Position numbers and translations under genes: made by a program. The notes below the pieces were generated by a model that was not told the origin of the DNA, ran no database searches, and saw only the letters and a list, made by a program, of their open reading frames with translations. Source: Pseudomonadota bacterium (GTDB lineage Bacteria > Pseudomonadota > Gammaproteobacteria > Xanthomonadales > Rhodanobacteraceae). From it: DNA of 20,981 nt. Positions within the stretch are counted from its first letter, which is position 1. Every line of letters begins with the position of its first letter. Of this stretch, positions 14,411 through 20,981 are shown piece by piece. The stretch lies in NCBI GenBank assembly GCA_023412995.1, contig JAEZQS010000250.1:1-20981 (forward strand). Reading direction: 5' to 3'.

Positions 14411-16366
14411 ATGGCTCGCCCCCTGCCGCGCAACGCGCTTGCCGCGTTCCTTGCCCTTGGCGCCTGCGCCGCTGCTCCGGTGATGGCCGCCGCGCCGTTG
14501 CTGGAAGGCGAGGCAGGCGCCGAAGAACGTCGCGGCGAATCGGCCGGTGAAGCCGACGCCGACGAGGCTCCCTGGACCGGTGAAACCGTGCAGGTGACTG
14601 CCCGCGGCACCGCCGCCGACTGGCCCAGCGCGCTCGCCACCGACGTGGTGGGTTACGAGGAGGCCATTGCCGCGCCGCAGGATTTCCAGGACCTGATCAC
14701 GCGCGTGCCGGGCGTCGGTGCCACCGGCCAGAACGGCTTGTTCGAAACCTTCTCGATCCGCGGCAGCGGCGCCAACGGCATCCTGATCCTGGTCGGCGGC
14801 ATGCCGGTGACGGCGCAGCGGCGCGCCGGCGTGCCGGTGGCGTTCGTCGAACCCGCGCTGCTCGGCGACATCGCCGTGACGCGCGGCCCTGCCGTCGTCC
14901 ACTACGGTCCGGGCGCGCTCGGCGGTGCGCTGTCGATCGAGCCGCGCTGGTTCGACACCACGACGGCGAGCGCGGGCTATGCCACCTCCGGCGACGAGAC
15001 CAGCCTCGTCGCAGCCACCGGATCGGACGCGTACTCCCTCGCCGTCGCCCGCCACGAGGCAGGCGACAGCGAGGCCCTCAACGGCGTGCCGCTCAACACC
15101 AGCTTCCGCCGCGAAAGCGCCAGCCTGCAGTACCGCGCGCACGTGGGCGACTTCGCGCTCGACGCCCTGCTGCTGCCATCCCGAACGGAGGACATCGGCA
15201 AGTCCAACAGCCGCTACCCGACGCGCGACACCACCTATCCCGAGGACAGCCACACGCTGGGGCGCCTGCGCCTGCGCCACGCCGGCGGCTTCGAGGCGAG
15301 CGTGCACGCGCACGAGCAGTACCTTGGCACCTGGAACCGGCGGCCCGACCGGGCCGATACGTTCGCTGCCGTCGGCAGCACCGACATCGGCGCCACCGTG
15401 CAGCAGACGATCGAGGCCGGCGCGCTGACCACCAACTTCGGCTGGGAATACCTCGGCCGCCGTGACGTCACCGCCTACGACGCCGAAGGGTCGGTCGCCA
15501 ATCGCCACTACAGCCTCCACGGCGCGCGCGAGGACGGCTGGTCGCTGTTCGCGCTCGCCGACTGGCGCCTGGCTCCGGCGTTTGCGCTCGAGTTCGGCGC
15601 GCGCCACTCGGCCATCGAGCAGGAAGAAGGCGGCGCGCGCCTGGACGACGCCGACAACGCCTTCAGCGCGGGCGCGGCATGGACACCGACGGAGGCCTCG
15701 CGCGTCACCCTCAGCCTCTCCACCGGTTACCGCTTTCCGACGCTGGAGGAGCGCTTCTATTCCGGCGTGACCGCGGTGGGCGAGGTGGTCGGCAATCCCG
15801 ATCTTGGATCGGAGCATTCCGAAGGCATCGACCTCGGCTACGCCTGGCGCGCCGGGGACTGGTCGAGCGAGATCCACGTATGGCGGACGGACGTCGAGGA
15901 CCTGATCCAGCTGGTCGATCTCACGCCCGACGTCAATGGCTACACCAACGTCGGCGAGGCGCGCCTGCATGGCGCCGAGGCGAGCCTTGCCTGGACCCCG
16001 GTCGACGGCCTGCTGCTGCGGACCGGCGCCGCCGTGGTTCGCGGCACCGACCTCAACCGGCACGAGCCCCTCTACGGCATCCCGCCGGTGACGGCGGAGT
16101 TCGAAGCGGTCTATACGCGCGGCAAGGCAAGCCTCGGCGCGCGTTACAGCCACCGCTGGGCCATGGACCGCCCGGGGTTCGAGGAACTCGCACGCGACGC
16201 CGTGGACGTGGTCGACGCCGACCTGCGCTACCGCCTGCGGCCCGATCTCGGCCTGCAGATCTACGTGCGCAACCTGTTCGACGAAACGTACTACGCGACC
16301 GCGGACGAACTCTCCACCTTCGCGCAGGAACGCTCGGTCGGCGTCAACCTCACCTGGACGCACTGA
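14411..16366 (+). CDS. TonB-dependent outer-membrane receptor, ligand unknown
   Basis: This is an outer-membrane gated channel energised by TonB-ExbB-ExbD, 651 residues. The signal peptide spans about 1-27 (ending PVMAA). A short acidic linker precedes a likely TonB box, ETVQVTA, at 58-64. The plug domain (about 70-180) has QDLITRVPGVGATGQNG and FSIRG. The 22-stranded barrel contains the usual GYRFPTLEERFY, GNPDLGSEHSEGIDLGY and NLFDETYYAT motifs. The C-terminus SVGVNLTWTH resembles a final barrel strand but ends in His, not Phe. There is no N-terminal secretin/TonB (STN) signalling domain and no sigma/anti-sigma pair nearby, so transcription-linked signalling is unlikely. ATG 14411 has a plausible GAGGA 7 bases before it. 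No partner transport gene lies beside it. Iron-siderophore, cobalamin, copper and sugar ligands are all possible; I saw no Fur box. Confidence 0.92.
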   Translation: MARPLPRNALAAFLALGACAAAPVMAAAPLLEGEAGAEERRGESAGEADADEAPWTGETVQVTARGTAADWPSALATDVVGYEEAIAAPQDFQDLITRVPGVGATGQNGLFETFSIRGSGANGILILVGGMPVTAQRRAGVPVAFVEPALLGDIAVTRGPAVVHYGPGALGGALSIEPRWFDTTTASAGYATSGDETSLVAATGSDAYSLAVARHEAGDSEALNGVPLNTSFRRESASLQYRAHVGDFALDALLLPSRTEDIGKSNSRYPTRDTTYPEDSHTLGRLRLRHAGGFEASVHAHEQYLGTWNRRPDRADTFAAVGSTDIGATVQQTIEAGALTTNFGWEYLGRRDVTAYDAEGSVANRHYSLHGAREDGWSLFALADWRLAPAFALEFGARHSAIEQEEGGARLDDADNAFSAGAAWTPTEASRVTLSLSTGYRFPTLEERFYSGVTAVGEVVGNPDLGSEHSEGIDLGYAWRAGDWSSEIHVWRTDVEDLIQLVDLTPDVNGYTNVGEARLHGAEASLAWTPVDGLLLRTGAAVVRGTDLNRHEPLYGIPPVTAEFEAVYTRGKASLGARYSHRWAMDRPGFEELARDAVDVVDADLRYRLRPDLGLQIYVRNLFDETYYATADELSTFAQERSVGVNLTWTH

Positions 16367-16382
16367 GCGGGGATGGGGGATT

Positions 16383-16399
16383 CGGGACCGGCGGTCCCG
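16383..16399. terminator. Stem-loop after the TonB receptor
   Basis: CGGGACC-GGC-GGTCCCG forms a perfect 7-bp stem 17 bases after the receptor stop. No T-run follows, so it is at best a weak or Rho-assisted terminator, or an mRNA 3'-end stabiliser. Confidence 0.35.
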
Positions 16400-16480
16400 T
16401 ACGAGCTTGCCGGGGCGGCGAAACGGCTGCGCGGGACCTGTCCAGCGTCGTGACGGGCTGGCACGGGCTAGCTTCACGCG

Positions 16481-16507
16481 CTGACCGGCGGGAGGGCAGC
16501 CGGTCGG
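16481..16507. other. Stem-loop upstream of accA promoter
   Basis: GACCGGC (16483-16489) pairs with GCCGGTC (16499-16505) around the purine-rich loop GGGAGGGCA. The stem extends to 9 pairs with one wobble. It may be a terminator lacking a T-run or a binding site; function is unknown. Confidence 0.35.
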
Positions 16508-16544
16508 CCATGACGGCTGCGCGATGCGGGCCCAGCCGAGCCGG

Positions 16545-16550
16545 TATACT
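16545..16550 (+). promoter_or_regulatory. Likely -10 box of accA promoter
   Basis: TATACT is a near-perfect sigma-70 -10 hexamer in otherwise GC-rich sequence, 38 bases before the accA ATG. No good -35 is seen at 16-18 bases upstream (CGATGC at 17). Local TA-richness and position make it the best promoter candidate in the gap 16367-16588. Confidence 0.5.
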
Positions 16551-16588
16551 CGCCGCTTTGCGCCGGACCCGGCGCCGAACAGCCGCGA

Positions 16589-17545
16589 ATGAACCCCAGC
16601 TTCCTCGATTTCGAACAGCCCATCGCCGACCTGGACGCCAAGATCCAGGAGCTGCGCCATGCCAGCCATGGCCAGTCGATGAACATCGAGGACGAAATCG
16701 CCACCCTCCGCGGCAAGCTCAAGACCAAGACGGCCGAGATCTTCCGCAACCTCACGCCCTGGCAGGTCGCCCAGCTGGCGCGCCATCCCGCGCGGCCGTA
16801 CACGCTCGATTTCGTGGGCGCGATGTGCGAGGAGTTCCACGAGCTGGCCGGTGATCGCGCCTATGCCGACGATGCGGCCATCGTCGGCGGACTGGCACGC
16901 ATGGGCGGCAGCAGCGTGATGGTGATCGGCCAGCAGAAGGGCCGCGACACCCGCTCGAAGATCCGCCGCAACTTCGGCATGCCGCGCCCGGAAGGCTATC
17001 GCAAGGCGCTGCGCCTGATGAAGATGGCCGAGCGCTTCGGGCTGCCGATCCTGACTTTCATCGACACGCCCGGCGCCTATCCCGGCGTCGGCGCCGAGGA
17101 GCGCGGCCAGAGCGAAGCCATCGCGCGCAACCTGCTGGAAATGGCCACCCTGCGCGTGCCGGTGCTGTGCACGGTGATCGGCGAGGGCGGTTCAGGCGGG
17201 GCGCTGGCGATAGGGGTCGGCGACCGCACCAACATGCTCGAGTACAGCACGTATTCGGTGATCACGCCGGAAGGCTGCGCCTCGATCCTCTGGAAGACCG
17301 CCGAGAAGGCGCGCGATGCCGCCGAAGCGCTCGGCATGACGGCGGGGCGCCTGAAGGAACTCGGCCTGGTGGACAAGGTGGTGCGCGAGCCGCTCGGCGG
17401 CGCGCACCGCAACCCGCGCTCGATGGCGATCCGGCTGAAGGCGGTGCTGCTGAACCAGCTCGCCGAACTCGCCCCGCTGGCGCCGGAAGAGCTGGTCGCG
17501 CAGCGCTACCAGCGCGTGCGGGGCTACGGCGCCTTCACCGGCTGA
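16589..17545 (+). CDS. accA: Acetyl-CoA carboxylase carboxyltransferase subunit alpha
   Basis: AccA and AccD together form the carboxyltransferase that moves the carboxyl group from biotin on AccB to acetyl-CoA, making malonyl-CoA for fatty-acid synthesis. It is 318 residues (E. coli 319). An N-terminal helical region starts [18 protein letters not shown]. The crotonase-like core has [68 protein letters not shown] and PLGGAHRNP, all hallmarks of the family. The start at ATG 16589 matches the family N-terminus, though the ribosome binding site is poor. In E. coli it follows dnaE directly; here the TonB receptor lies between. It faces the LRR gene tail to tail, with 39 bases between the stops and no clear terminator. 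Confidence 0.98.
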   Translation: MNPSFLDFEQPIADLDAKIQELRHASHGQSMNIEDEIATLRGKLKTKTAEIFRNLTPWQVAQLARHPARPYTLDFVGAMCEEFHELAGDRAYADDAAIVGGLARMGGSSVMVIGQQKGRDTRSKIRRNFGMPRPEGYRKALRLMKMAERFGLPILTFIDTPGAYPGVGAEERGQSEAIARNLLEMATLRVPVLCTVIGEGGSGGALAIGVGDRTNMLEYSTYSVITPEGCASILWKTAEKARDAAEALGMTAGRLKELGLVDKVVREPLGGAHRNPRSMAIRLKAVLLNQLAELAPLAPEELVAQRYQRVRGYGAFTG

Positions 17546-17584
17546 CGCCGCGCGCCGCGCGCCCCGTCCGCTGCCCCCGCGTCC

Positions 17585-18814
17585 TCAGGGCGCCTCGAAG
17601 CCGTTGGCGAAGAGCATGTCGCCGCATTCGCCGGCCGCACCCCACCAGGGCGAGTGCCCGACGGCGGCATCCCACGCCGGATCAGGTACCAGCTCGAAGG
17701 CGTTCGGGCACAGCACCGACTGGCCCGGCAGCAGGCCTGCCGGTGCCGCCGGCAGCACGCCGGAAAACGCGTTGTGGTCGATCACCACGGCCTGCACCGA
17801 CGGCGCCATCGGCGGCAGCGTGCCGCCGAGGTGGTTGGAGTGCACGGAGAAGTACTGCAGCGACGTCAACCCGTCGAGTGGCGGCAGCGAACCGGTGAGC
17901 GAGTTGGTGTTGACGTCGTAGTAGTAGAGCGAGGGCAGGCCCGCGAACGACGGGATCGTTCCGGTCAGCAGGTTGTGATAGGCGGTGAAGTACTGCAGGT
18001 TGGTCATGCCGGCGATTTCCGGCAGCGGACCGGTCAGCCAGTTGGCGCTGGCATCGAAGCGCTCCAGCGCCGGCAGGCCGGTGAGCGCCGGCAGCGGGCC
18101 GTCGAGCTGGTTGTTGAACACGGCGAAGAATTTCAGCGACGCCATCCCGGCAATGGGCGGGATCGGGCCGGTGAGGATGTTCGAATCGACGTCGAAGTGC
18201 TGCAGCGCCGGCAGGCCGTTGACCGCCGGGATGGAACCGGTGAGGTAGTTGCTGTCGACGGCGTAGTACTCCAGCGCCGGCAAGCCGGTGAGCGGCGGGA
18301 TCGTGCCGTCGAGCTGGTTGGCGAACACGTCGAAATGGCGCAGGTTGGCCATCCCGGCGATCTCGGGCAGGTGACCGGTGATCTGGTTGCGGTGCACGTC
18401 GAACACCTGCAGCGCCGGCAACGTGGTCAGCGCCGGAAGCGTTCCGCCCAGCTCGTTGAGGTGGGCGTCGAAGGCCTGCAGCAAACCGAATGCCGACAGC
18501 TCGGGCATGTCGCCGACGAGGTTGTTCTCGCCGAGGTCGATGGCGATCACATGGGTGGAGCCGGCGTCGCAGGTGACGCCGTGCCAGCTGCATTCGGTGC
18601 CGGGTGCATTGAACGTCGGCGTGCCGCTTGGCGGGCACGGCCCGCTGCACCACTGGTCGTTGCTGGTCCAGCCACCGCCAGCGGTGCCGTTGTAGATGGC
18701 GATCAGGGCGTTGCGTTCGCTGGCGGGAATCGCCGCGGTCGCGACGCCGGCGAGGGCGACGCCGGCGGCAGCGAGTGCAAGGCAGGTGGCGCGCCGGCAG
18801 GCCGATGCGTTCAT
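17585..18814 (-). CDS. Secreted leucine-rich-repeat protein with plant-like N-terminal cap
   Basis: This is a 409-residue exported protein of unknown role. A signal peptide (about 1-28, ending VATAA) precedes a cap (about 30-86) resembling the LRRNT_2 domain of plant receptor kinases: ERNALIAIYNGT, a GGWTSNDQWC stretch and the ECSWHGVTCD signature. Twelve tandem repeats follow, eleven of 23 residues and one of 21 (residues 87-360), with pattern L-x-x-F/Y-x-V-x-x-N-x-L-T-G-x-I/L-P. Mature cysteines at 56, 60, 75 and 82 sit in the N-terminal cap, and 369 and 397 after the repeats, so both ends are probably disulfide-capped. The C-terminus is GDMLFANGFEAP. There is no kinase, membrane helix or LPxTG. 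The start is firm: AGGAGG lies 7 bases before the ATG. Such proteins may bind proteins or surfaces; adhesion or host/prey contact is conjecture. Confidence 0.88.
   Translation of the reverse strand: MNASACRRATCLALAAAGVALAGVATAAIPASERNALIAIYNGTAGGGWTSNDQWCSGPCPPSGTPTFNAPGTECSWHGVTCDAGSTHVIAIDLGENNLVGDMPELSAFGLLQAFDAHLNELGGTLPALTTLPALQVFDVHRNQITGHLPEIAGMANLRHFDVFANQLDGTIPPLTGLPALEYYAVDSNYLTGSIPAVNGLPALQHFDVDSNILTGPIPPIAGMASLKFFAVFNNQLDGPLPALTGLPALERFDASANWLTGPLPEIAGMTNLQYFTAYHNLLTGTIPSFAGLPSLYYYDVNTNSLTGSLPPLDGLTSLQYFSVHSNHLGGTLPPMAPSVQAVVIDHNAFSGVLPAAPAGLLPGQSVLCPNAFELVPDPAWDAAVGHSPWWGAAGECGDMLFANGFEAP
17735..18556 (-). repeat. Twelve tandem LRR-coding units (69-bp period)
   Basis: The units encode residues 87-360 of the LRR protein. 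The period is 69 bases in eleven units and 63 in one. Related words such as GGCCTGCCGGCGCTG (GLPAL) recur, so slippage or recombination could change copy number without breaking the frame. Confidence 0.85.
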
Positions 18815-18821
18815 GGCAGTT

Positions 18822-18827
18822 CCTCCT
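18822..18827 (-). promoter_or_regulatory. Ribosome binding site of the LRR gene
   Basis: On the minus strand AGGAGG lies 7 bases before the ATG at 18814-18812. It is a full consensus Shine-Dalgarno sequence and fixes the start. Confidence 0.75.
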
Positions 18828-18958
18828 CAGGTGACGTTGCGCGGCGACATCCTTCCAGCCGCCCGACGTGGATAGCCCAGAATGCCGGGCCCCGCAAGCG
18901 CGCACCGTGCCCGTACCCGCTTTGCCGCCGGCGCATCCAGCCCGCGTTCACGTCCACC

Positions 18959-18986
18959 TTGCAGCGCGCGCCCGATCGCCGACAAT
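18959..18986 (+). promoter_or_regulatory. Possible sigma-70 promoter of kbl
   Basis: TTGCAG (18959-18964), a 16-base spacer and GACAAT (18981-18986) lie in the 203-base divergent gap between the LRR gene and kbl. If used, the transcript starts near 18993 and the ATG at 18985 could not be the start. Confidence 0.3.
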
Positions 18987-19017
18987 GGCAGTCCCTCCCT
19001 CGCACCTGCCCCTGCCC

Positions 19018-20202
19018 ATGGACCTGACCGCCCGCCTCGGCACCGAGCTCGCCGCCATCCGCGAACAGGGGCTCTACAAGGACGAACGCATCATCACCAC
19101 GCCGCAGTCGGCGCAGATCCGTACTGCCGACGGGCGCGAGGTGCTGAACTTCTGCGCCAACAACTACCTCGGCCTGGCCGACCATCCCGCGCTCATCGCC
19201 GCCGCCAAGGAAGCGCTCGACACGCACGGCTTCGGCCTCGCCAGCGTGCGCTTCATCTGCGGCACCCAGGACATTCACAAGCAGCTGGAAGCGGCGATCG
19301 CGCGCTACTTCGGCACCGACGACGCCATCCTCTACACCAGCTGCTTCGATGCCAACGGCGGCCTGTTCGAGACGATCCTGTCGGACGAGGACGTGGTCAT
19401 TTCCGATGCGCTGAACCACGCCTCCATCATCGACGGCATCCGCCTGTGCAAGGCCGAGCGCCGCCGCTACGCCAACAGCGACATGGCGGAACTGGAGCGC
19501 CACCTTGCCGAGACGCAGGACCGGCGCACGCGCCTGATCGCCACCGATGGCGTCTTCTCGATGGACGGGTACGTGGCGAAGCTGGATGAGATCGTCGCCC
19601 TCAAGAAGAAGTACGGCGCGCTGCTGATGGTGGACGACTCGCACGCGACCGGCTTCGTCGGCCCCAGCGGGCGCGGCTCGGCCGAGCTGCACGGCGTGAT
19701 GGACGAGGTCGACATCTTCACCTCCACCCTCGGCAAGGCGCTGGGCGGCGGCTCCGGCGGCTTCACCACCGGGCGCCAGCCCATCATCGACCTGCTGCGC
19801 CAGCGCTCGCGCCCGTATCTTTTCTCCAACACCCTGCCGCCGCCGCTGGTGGCCGCGTCGCTCAAGGTGTTCGAGATGCTCTCGGGCGGCGGCGAACTGC
19901 GCGAGCGGCTGAACGACAACGCGCGCCACTTCCGCGAGCGGATGACCGCGGCGGGATTCGAGCTGCGCCCGGGCTCGCATCCGATCGTGCCGGTGATGCT
20001 GCACGATGCCAGGCTGGCGCAGGCGTTCGCCCGCGGGCTGATGGACGAGGGCATCTATGCCATTGGCTTCTTCTATCCGGTGGTGCCGCAGGGCCAGGCG
20101 CGCATCCGCACCCAGATGAGCGCCGCCCACAAGCGGGCGCAGATCGACCGCGCGGTGGACGCCTTCATCGCGGTGGGCCGGCGCCTGGGCGTGGTGGCCT
20201 GA
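19018..20202 (+). CDS. kbl: 2-amino-3-ketobutyrate CoA ligase (glycine C-acetyltransferase)
   Basis: Kbl converts 2-amino-3-ketobutyrate plus CoA to glycine and acetyl-CoA, the second step of threonine breakdown after threonine dehydrogenase. It is a PLP enzyme of the alpha-oxoamine synthase family. It is 394 residues (E. coli 398). Motifs are [82 protein letters not shown] and [14 protein letters not shown]. Lys240 in the last is the PLP-binding lysine (E. coli Lys244). The close match to Kbl throughout argues against BioF or HemA. ATG 19018 gives the family N-terminus; ATG 18985 would add 11 residues not expected. No tdh gene is in the window. The 3' end overlaps the convergent pseudouridine synthase by 38 bases. 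Confidence 0.95.
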   Translation: MDLTARLGTELAAIREQGLYKDERIITTPQSAQIRTADGREVLNFCANNYLGLADHPALIAAAKEALDTHGFGLASVRFICGTQDIHKQLEAAIARYFGTDDAILYTSCFDANGGLFETILSDEDVVISDALNHASIIDGIRLCKAERRRYANSDMAELERHLAETQDRRTRLIATDGVFSMDGYVAKLDEIVALKKKYGALLMVDDSHATGFVGPSGRGSAELHGVMDEVDIFTSTLGKALGGGSGGFTTGRQPIIDLLRQRSRPYLFSNTLPPPLVAASLKVFEMLSGGGELRERLNDNARHFRERMTAAGFELRPGSHPIVPVMLHDARLAQAFARGLMDEGIYAIGFFYPVVPQGQARIRTQMSAAHKRAQIDRAVDAFIAVGRRLGVVA

Positions 20203-20981
20203 AGGAGACGGCTGCGGGCGCCAGTTGCGCGACTTCCGCCGGCGTGAGGTGGCGCCACGCGCCGCGCGGCAGGGTGCCGAGCGCCAGCGGCCCGATCGCG
20301 ATGCGCACCAGGCGCTGCACCCCCACCCCGAGCACGCCGAGTGCCCGGCGGATGTGCCGGTTGCGGCCTTGGTCGAGGTGGATTTCCAGCCACGCGTTGC
20401 GCGCGCCGCGGCGAAGCTCCCGCACCGCCTTGAAAGCCAGCCGTTCGCCGCCCTCGACGACGTCGGCCCGCAACGCCGCCAGCAGCGCCTCGTCGGGAAG
20501 GCCCTCGACCTGCACGTGGTACACCTTTTCCAGGTGCGACGCCGGCGCCGTGACGTGCGCCGCCCAGGCCGTGTCGTTGCTGAAGAGGAGCAGGCCCTCG
20601 CTGGCCTTGTCCAGCCGCCCGACCGGCGCCAGCCACGGCAGGCCCGCATGGGCGAGCCGCGTGTAGACGGTGTCGCGGCCCCGCTCGTCCGCCGCCGTGG
20701 TCACCAGCCCGCGCGGCTTGTTGAGCAGGAGGTACACCCGTTCACGCGCATCGATGGCGGCGCCGTCCAGCGTGATGCGGTCGCGTGTCGCGTCGACCCG
20801 CCGTTCGGGATCCTGCTCGACGTGGCCGTTGAGCGTGACACGTCCGGCAGCGACCAGCGCCGCCGCCTGCGTCCGCGAGGCGATGCCCGCCTTCGACAGC
20901 ACCCGTGCCAGCCCGTGCCGCGGCGCCGTCGCGGCGCGCGGAACGGCGCGCGAGCCAGGCGACCGCAGGTCGGGACGGGGC
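20165..20981 (-). CDS. RsuA/RluB-family pseudouridine synthase, 5' end outside window
   Basis: This enzyme makes pseudouridine at a specific position in rRNA. Read on the minus strand, the C-terminal 272 codons or so are present. An N-terminal S4 RNA-binding domain ([25 protein letters not shown], then RVTLNG) is followed by the catalytic domain with [12 protein letters not shown] and [18 protein letters not shown]. The catalytic Asp is in GRLD (codon 20609-20611). The motifs [14 protein letters not shown] and [12 protein letters not shown] close the domain. A GTG at 20902 could serve as a start, but it cuts the S4 domain in mid-helix and the frame stays open to the window edge with matching S4 residues. 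The true start is therefore most likely outside. Its target (23S U2605, U2604, U2457 or 16S U516 type) cannot be told here. The 3' end overlaps kbl tail to tail. Confidence 0.9.
   Translation of the reverse strand, partial: PRPDLRSPGSRAVPRAATAPRHGLARVLSKAGIASRTQAAALVAAGRVTLNGHVEQDPERRVDATRDRITLDGAAIDARERVYLLLNKPRGLVTTAADERGRDTVYTRLAHAGLPWLAPVGRLDKASEGLLLFSNDTAWAAHVTAPASHLEKVYHVQVEGLPDEALLAALRADVVEGGERLAFKAVRELRRGARNAWLEIHLDQGRNRHIRRALGVLGVGVQRLVRIAIGPLALGTLPRGAWRHLTPAEVAQLAPAAVSFRPPRPGAGPPR

Noticed and set aside
14411..16366. Specific ligand assignment (siderophore, B12 or copper) for the TonB receptor
   Set aside because: No neighbouring transport or biosynthesis genes, no Fur box or riboswitch seen, and plug/barrel motifs are generic.
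17735..18556. Regular repeats that at first glance could suggest a CRISPR array
   Set aside because: The 69-base period is fully coding, the repeats are degenerate and lack unique spacers; they encode leucine-rich repeats.
17654..19027. 457-codon plus-strand frame opposite the LRR gene
   Set aside because: It repeats with the LRR period because it is the antisense of the repeats; Arg/Gln/Val-rich, no start signal and no recognisable domain.

Overview
The window is GC-rich chromosomal DNA that fits a gammaproteobacterium of the order Lysobacterales (Xanthomonadales), perhaps close to Rhodanobacteraceae. This rests on three things: the core gene order rseP-bamA-skp-lpxD-fabZ-lpxA-lpxB-rnhB-dnaE-accA, the residues of the encoded proteins, and abundant GTAG-footed palindromes and GGGAATG heptamer arrays of the kind scattered through genomes of this group. 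The placement is inferred from memory of such genomes, not from a search.

Layout. Positions 1-8350 are the plus-strand envelope/lipid A operon. It holds the 3' end of rseP, bamA (outer-membrane protein assembly), skp (periplasmic chaperone), lpxD, fabZ, lpxA and lpxB (lipid A and hydroxyacyl-ACP supply) and rnhB (RNase HII). From skp to lpxA the genes overlap by 1-4 bases. After lpxA the operon is loosened by repeats: a heptamer-bounded element lies before and inside the start of lpxB, and a GTAG palindrome plus a string of hairpins lies between lpxB and rnhB. Positions 8351-10553 separate rnhB from dnaE. This stretch holds a secreted beta-propeller-like gene broken by an in-frame TGA in its signal peptide, flanked on both sides by directly repeated double palindromic elements. 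dnaE follows (10554-14063), then a gap with a second palindrome family, a TonB-dependent receptor (14411-16366) and accA (16589-17545).

The right end is different. A secreted leucine-rich-repeat protein with a plant-like cap lies on the minus strand (17585-18814). kbl (threonine catabolism) lies on the plus strand. An RsuA/RluB-type pseudouridine synthase on the minus strand runs off the window edge and overlaps the kbl 3' end tail to tail.

How they work together. BamA and Skp build the outer membrane; LpxD/LpxA/LpxB make its lipid A; FabZ competes for and replenishes the same acyl-ACP pool; AccA opens fatty-acid synthesis; RseP controls the envelope stress response. RnhB and DnaE serve DNA maintenance and replication. 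The non-core genes (propeller pseudogene, TonB receptor, LRR protein) sit at breaks in this conserved block, two of them beside palindromic repeats. I found no CRISPR array, tRNA, rRNA, transposase gene or defence system. The most noteworthy items are the repeat architecture, its intrusion into gene ends, and the two unusual secreted proteins.
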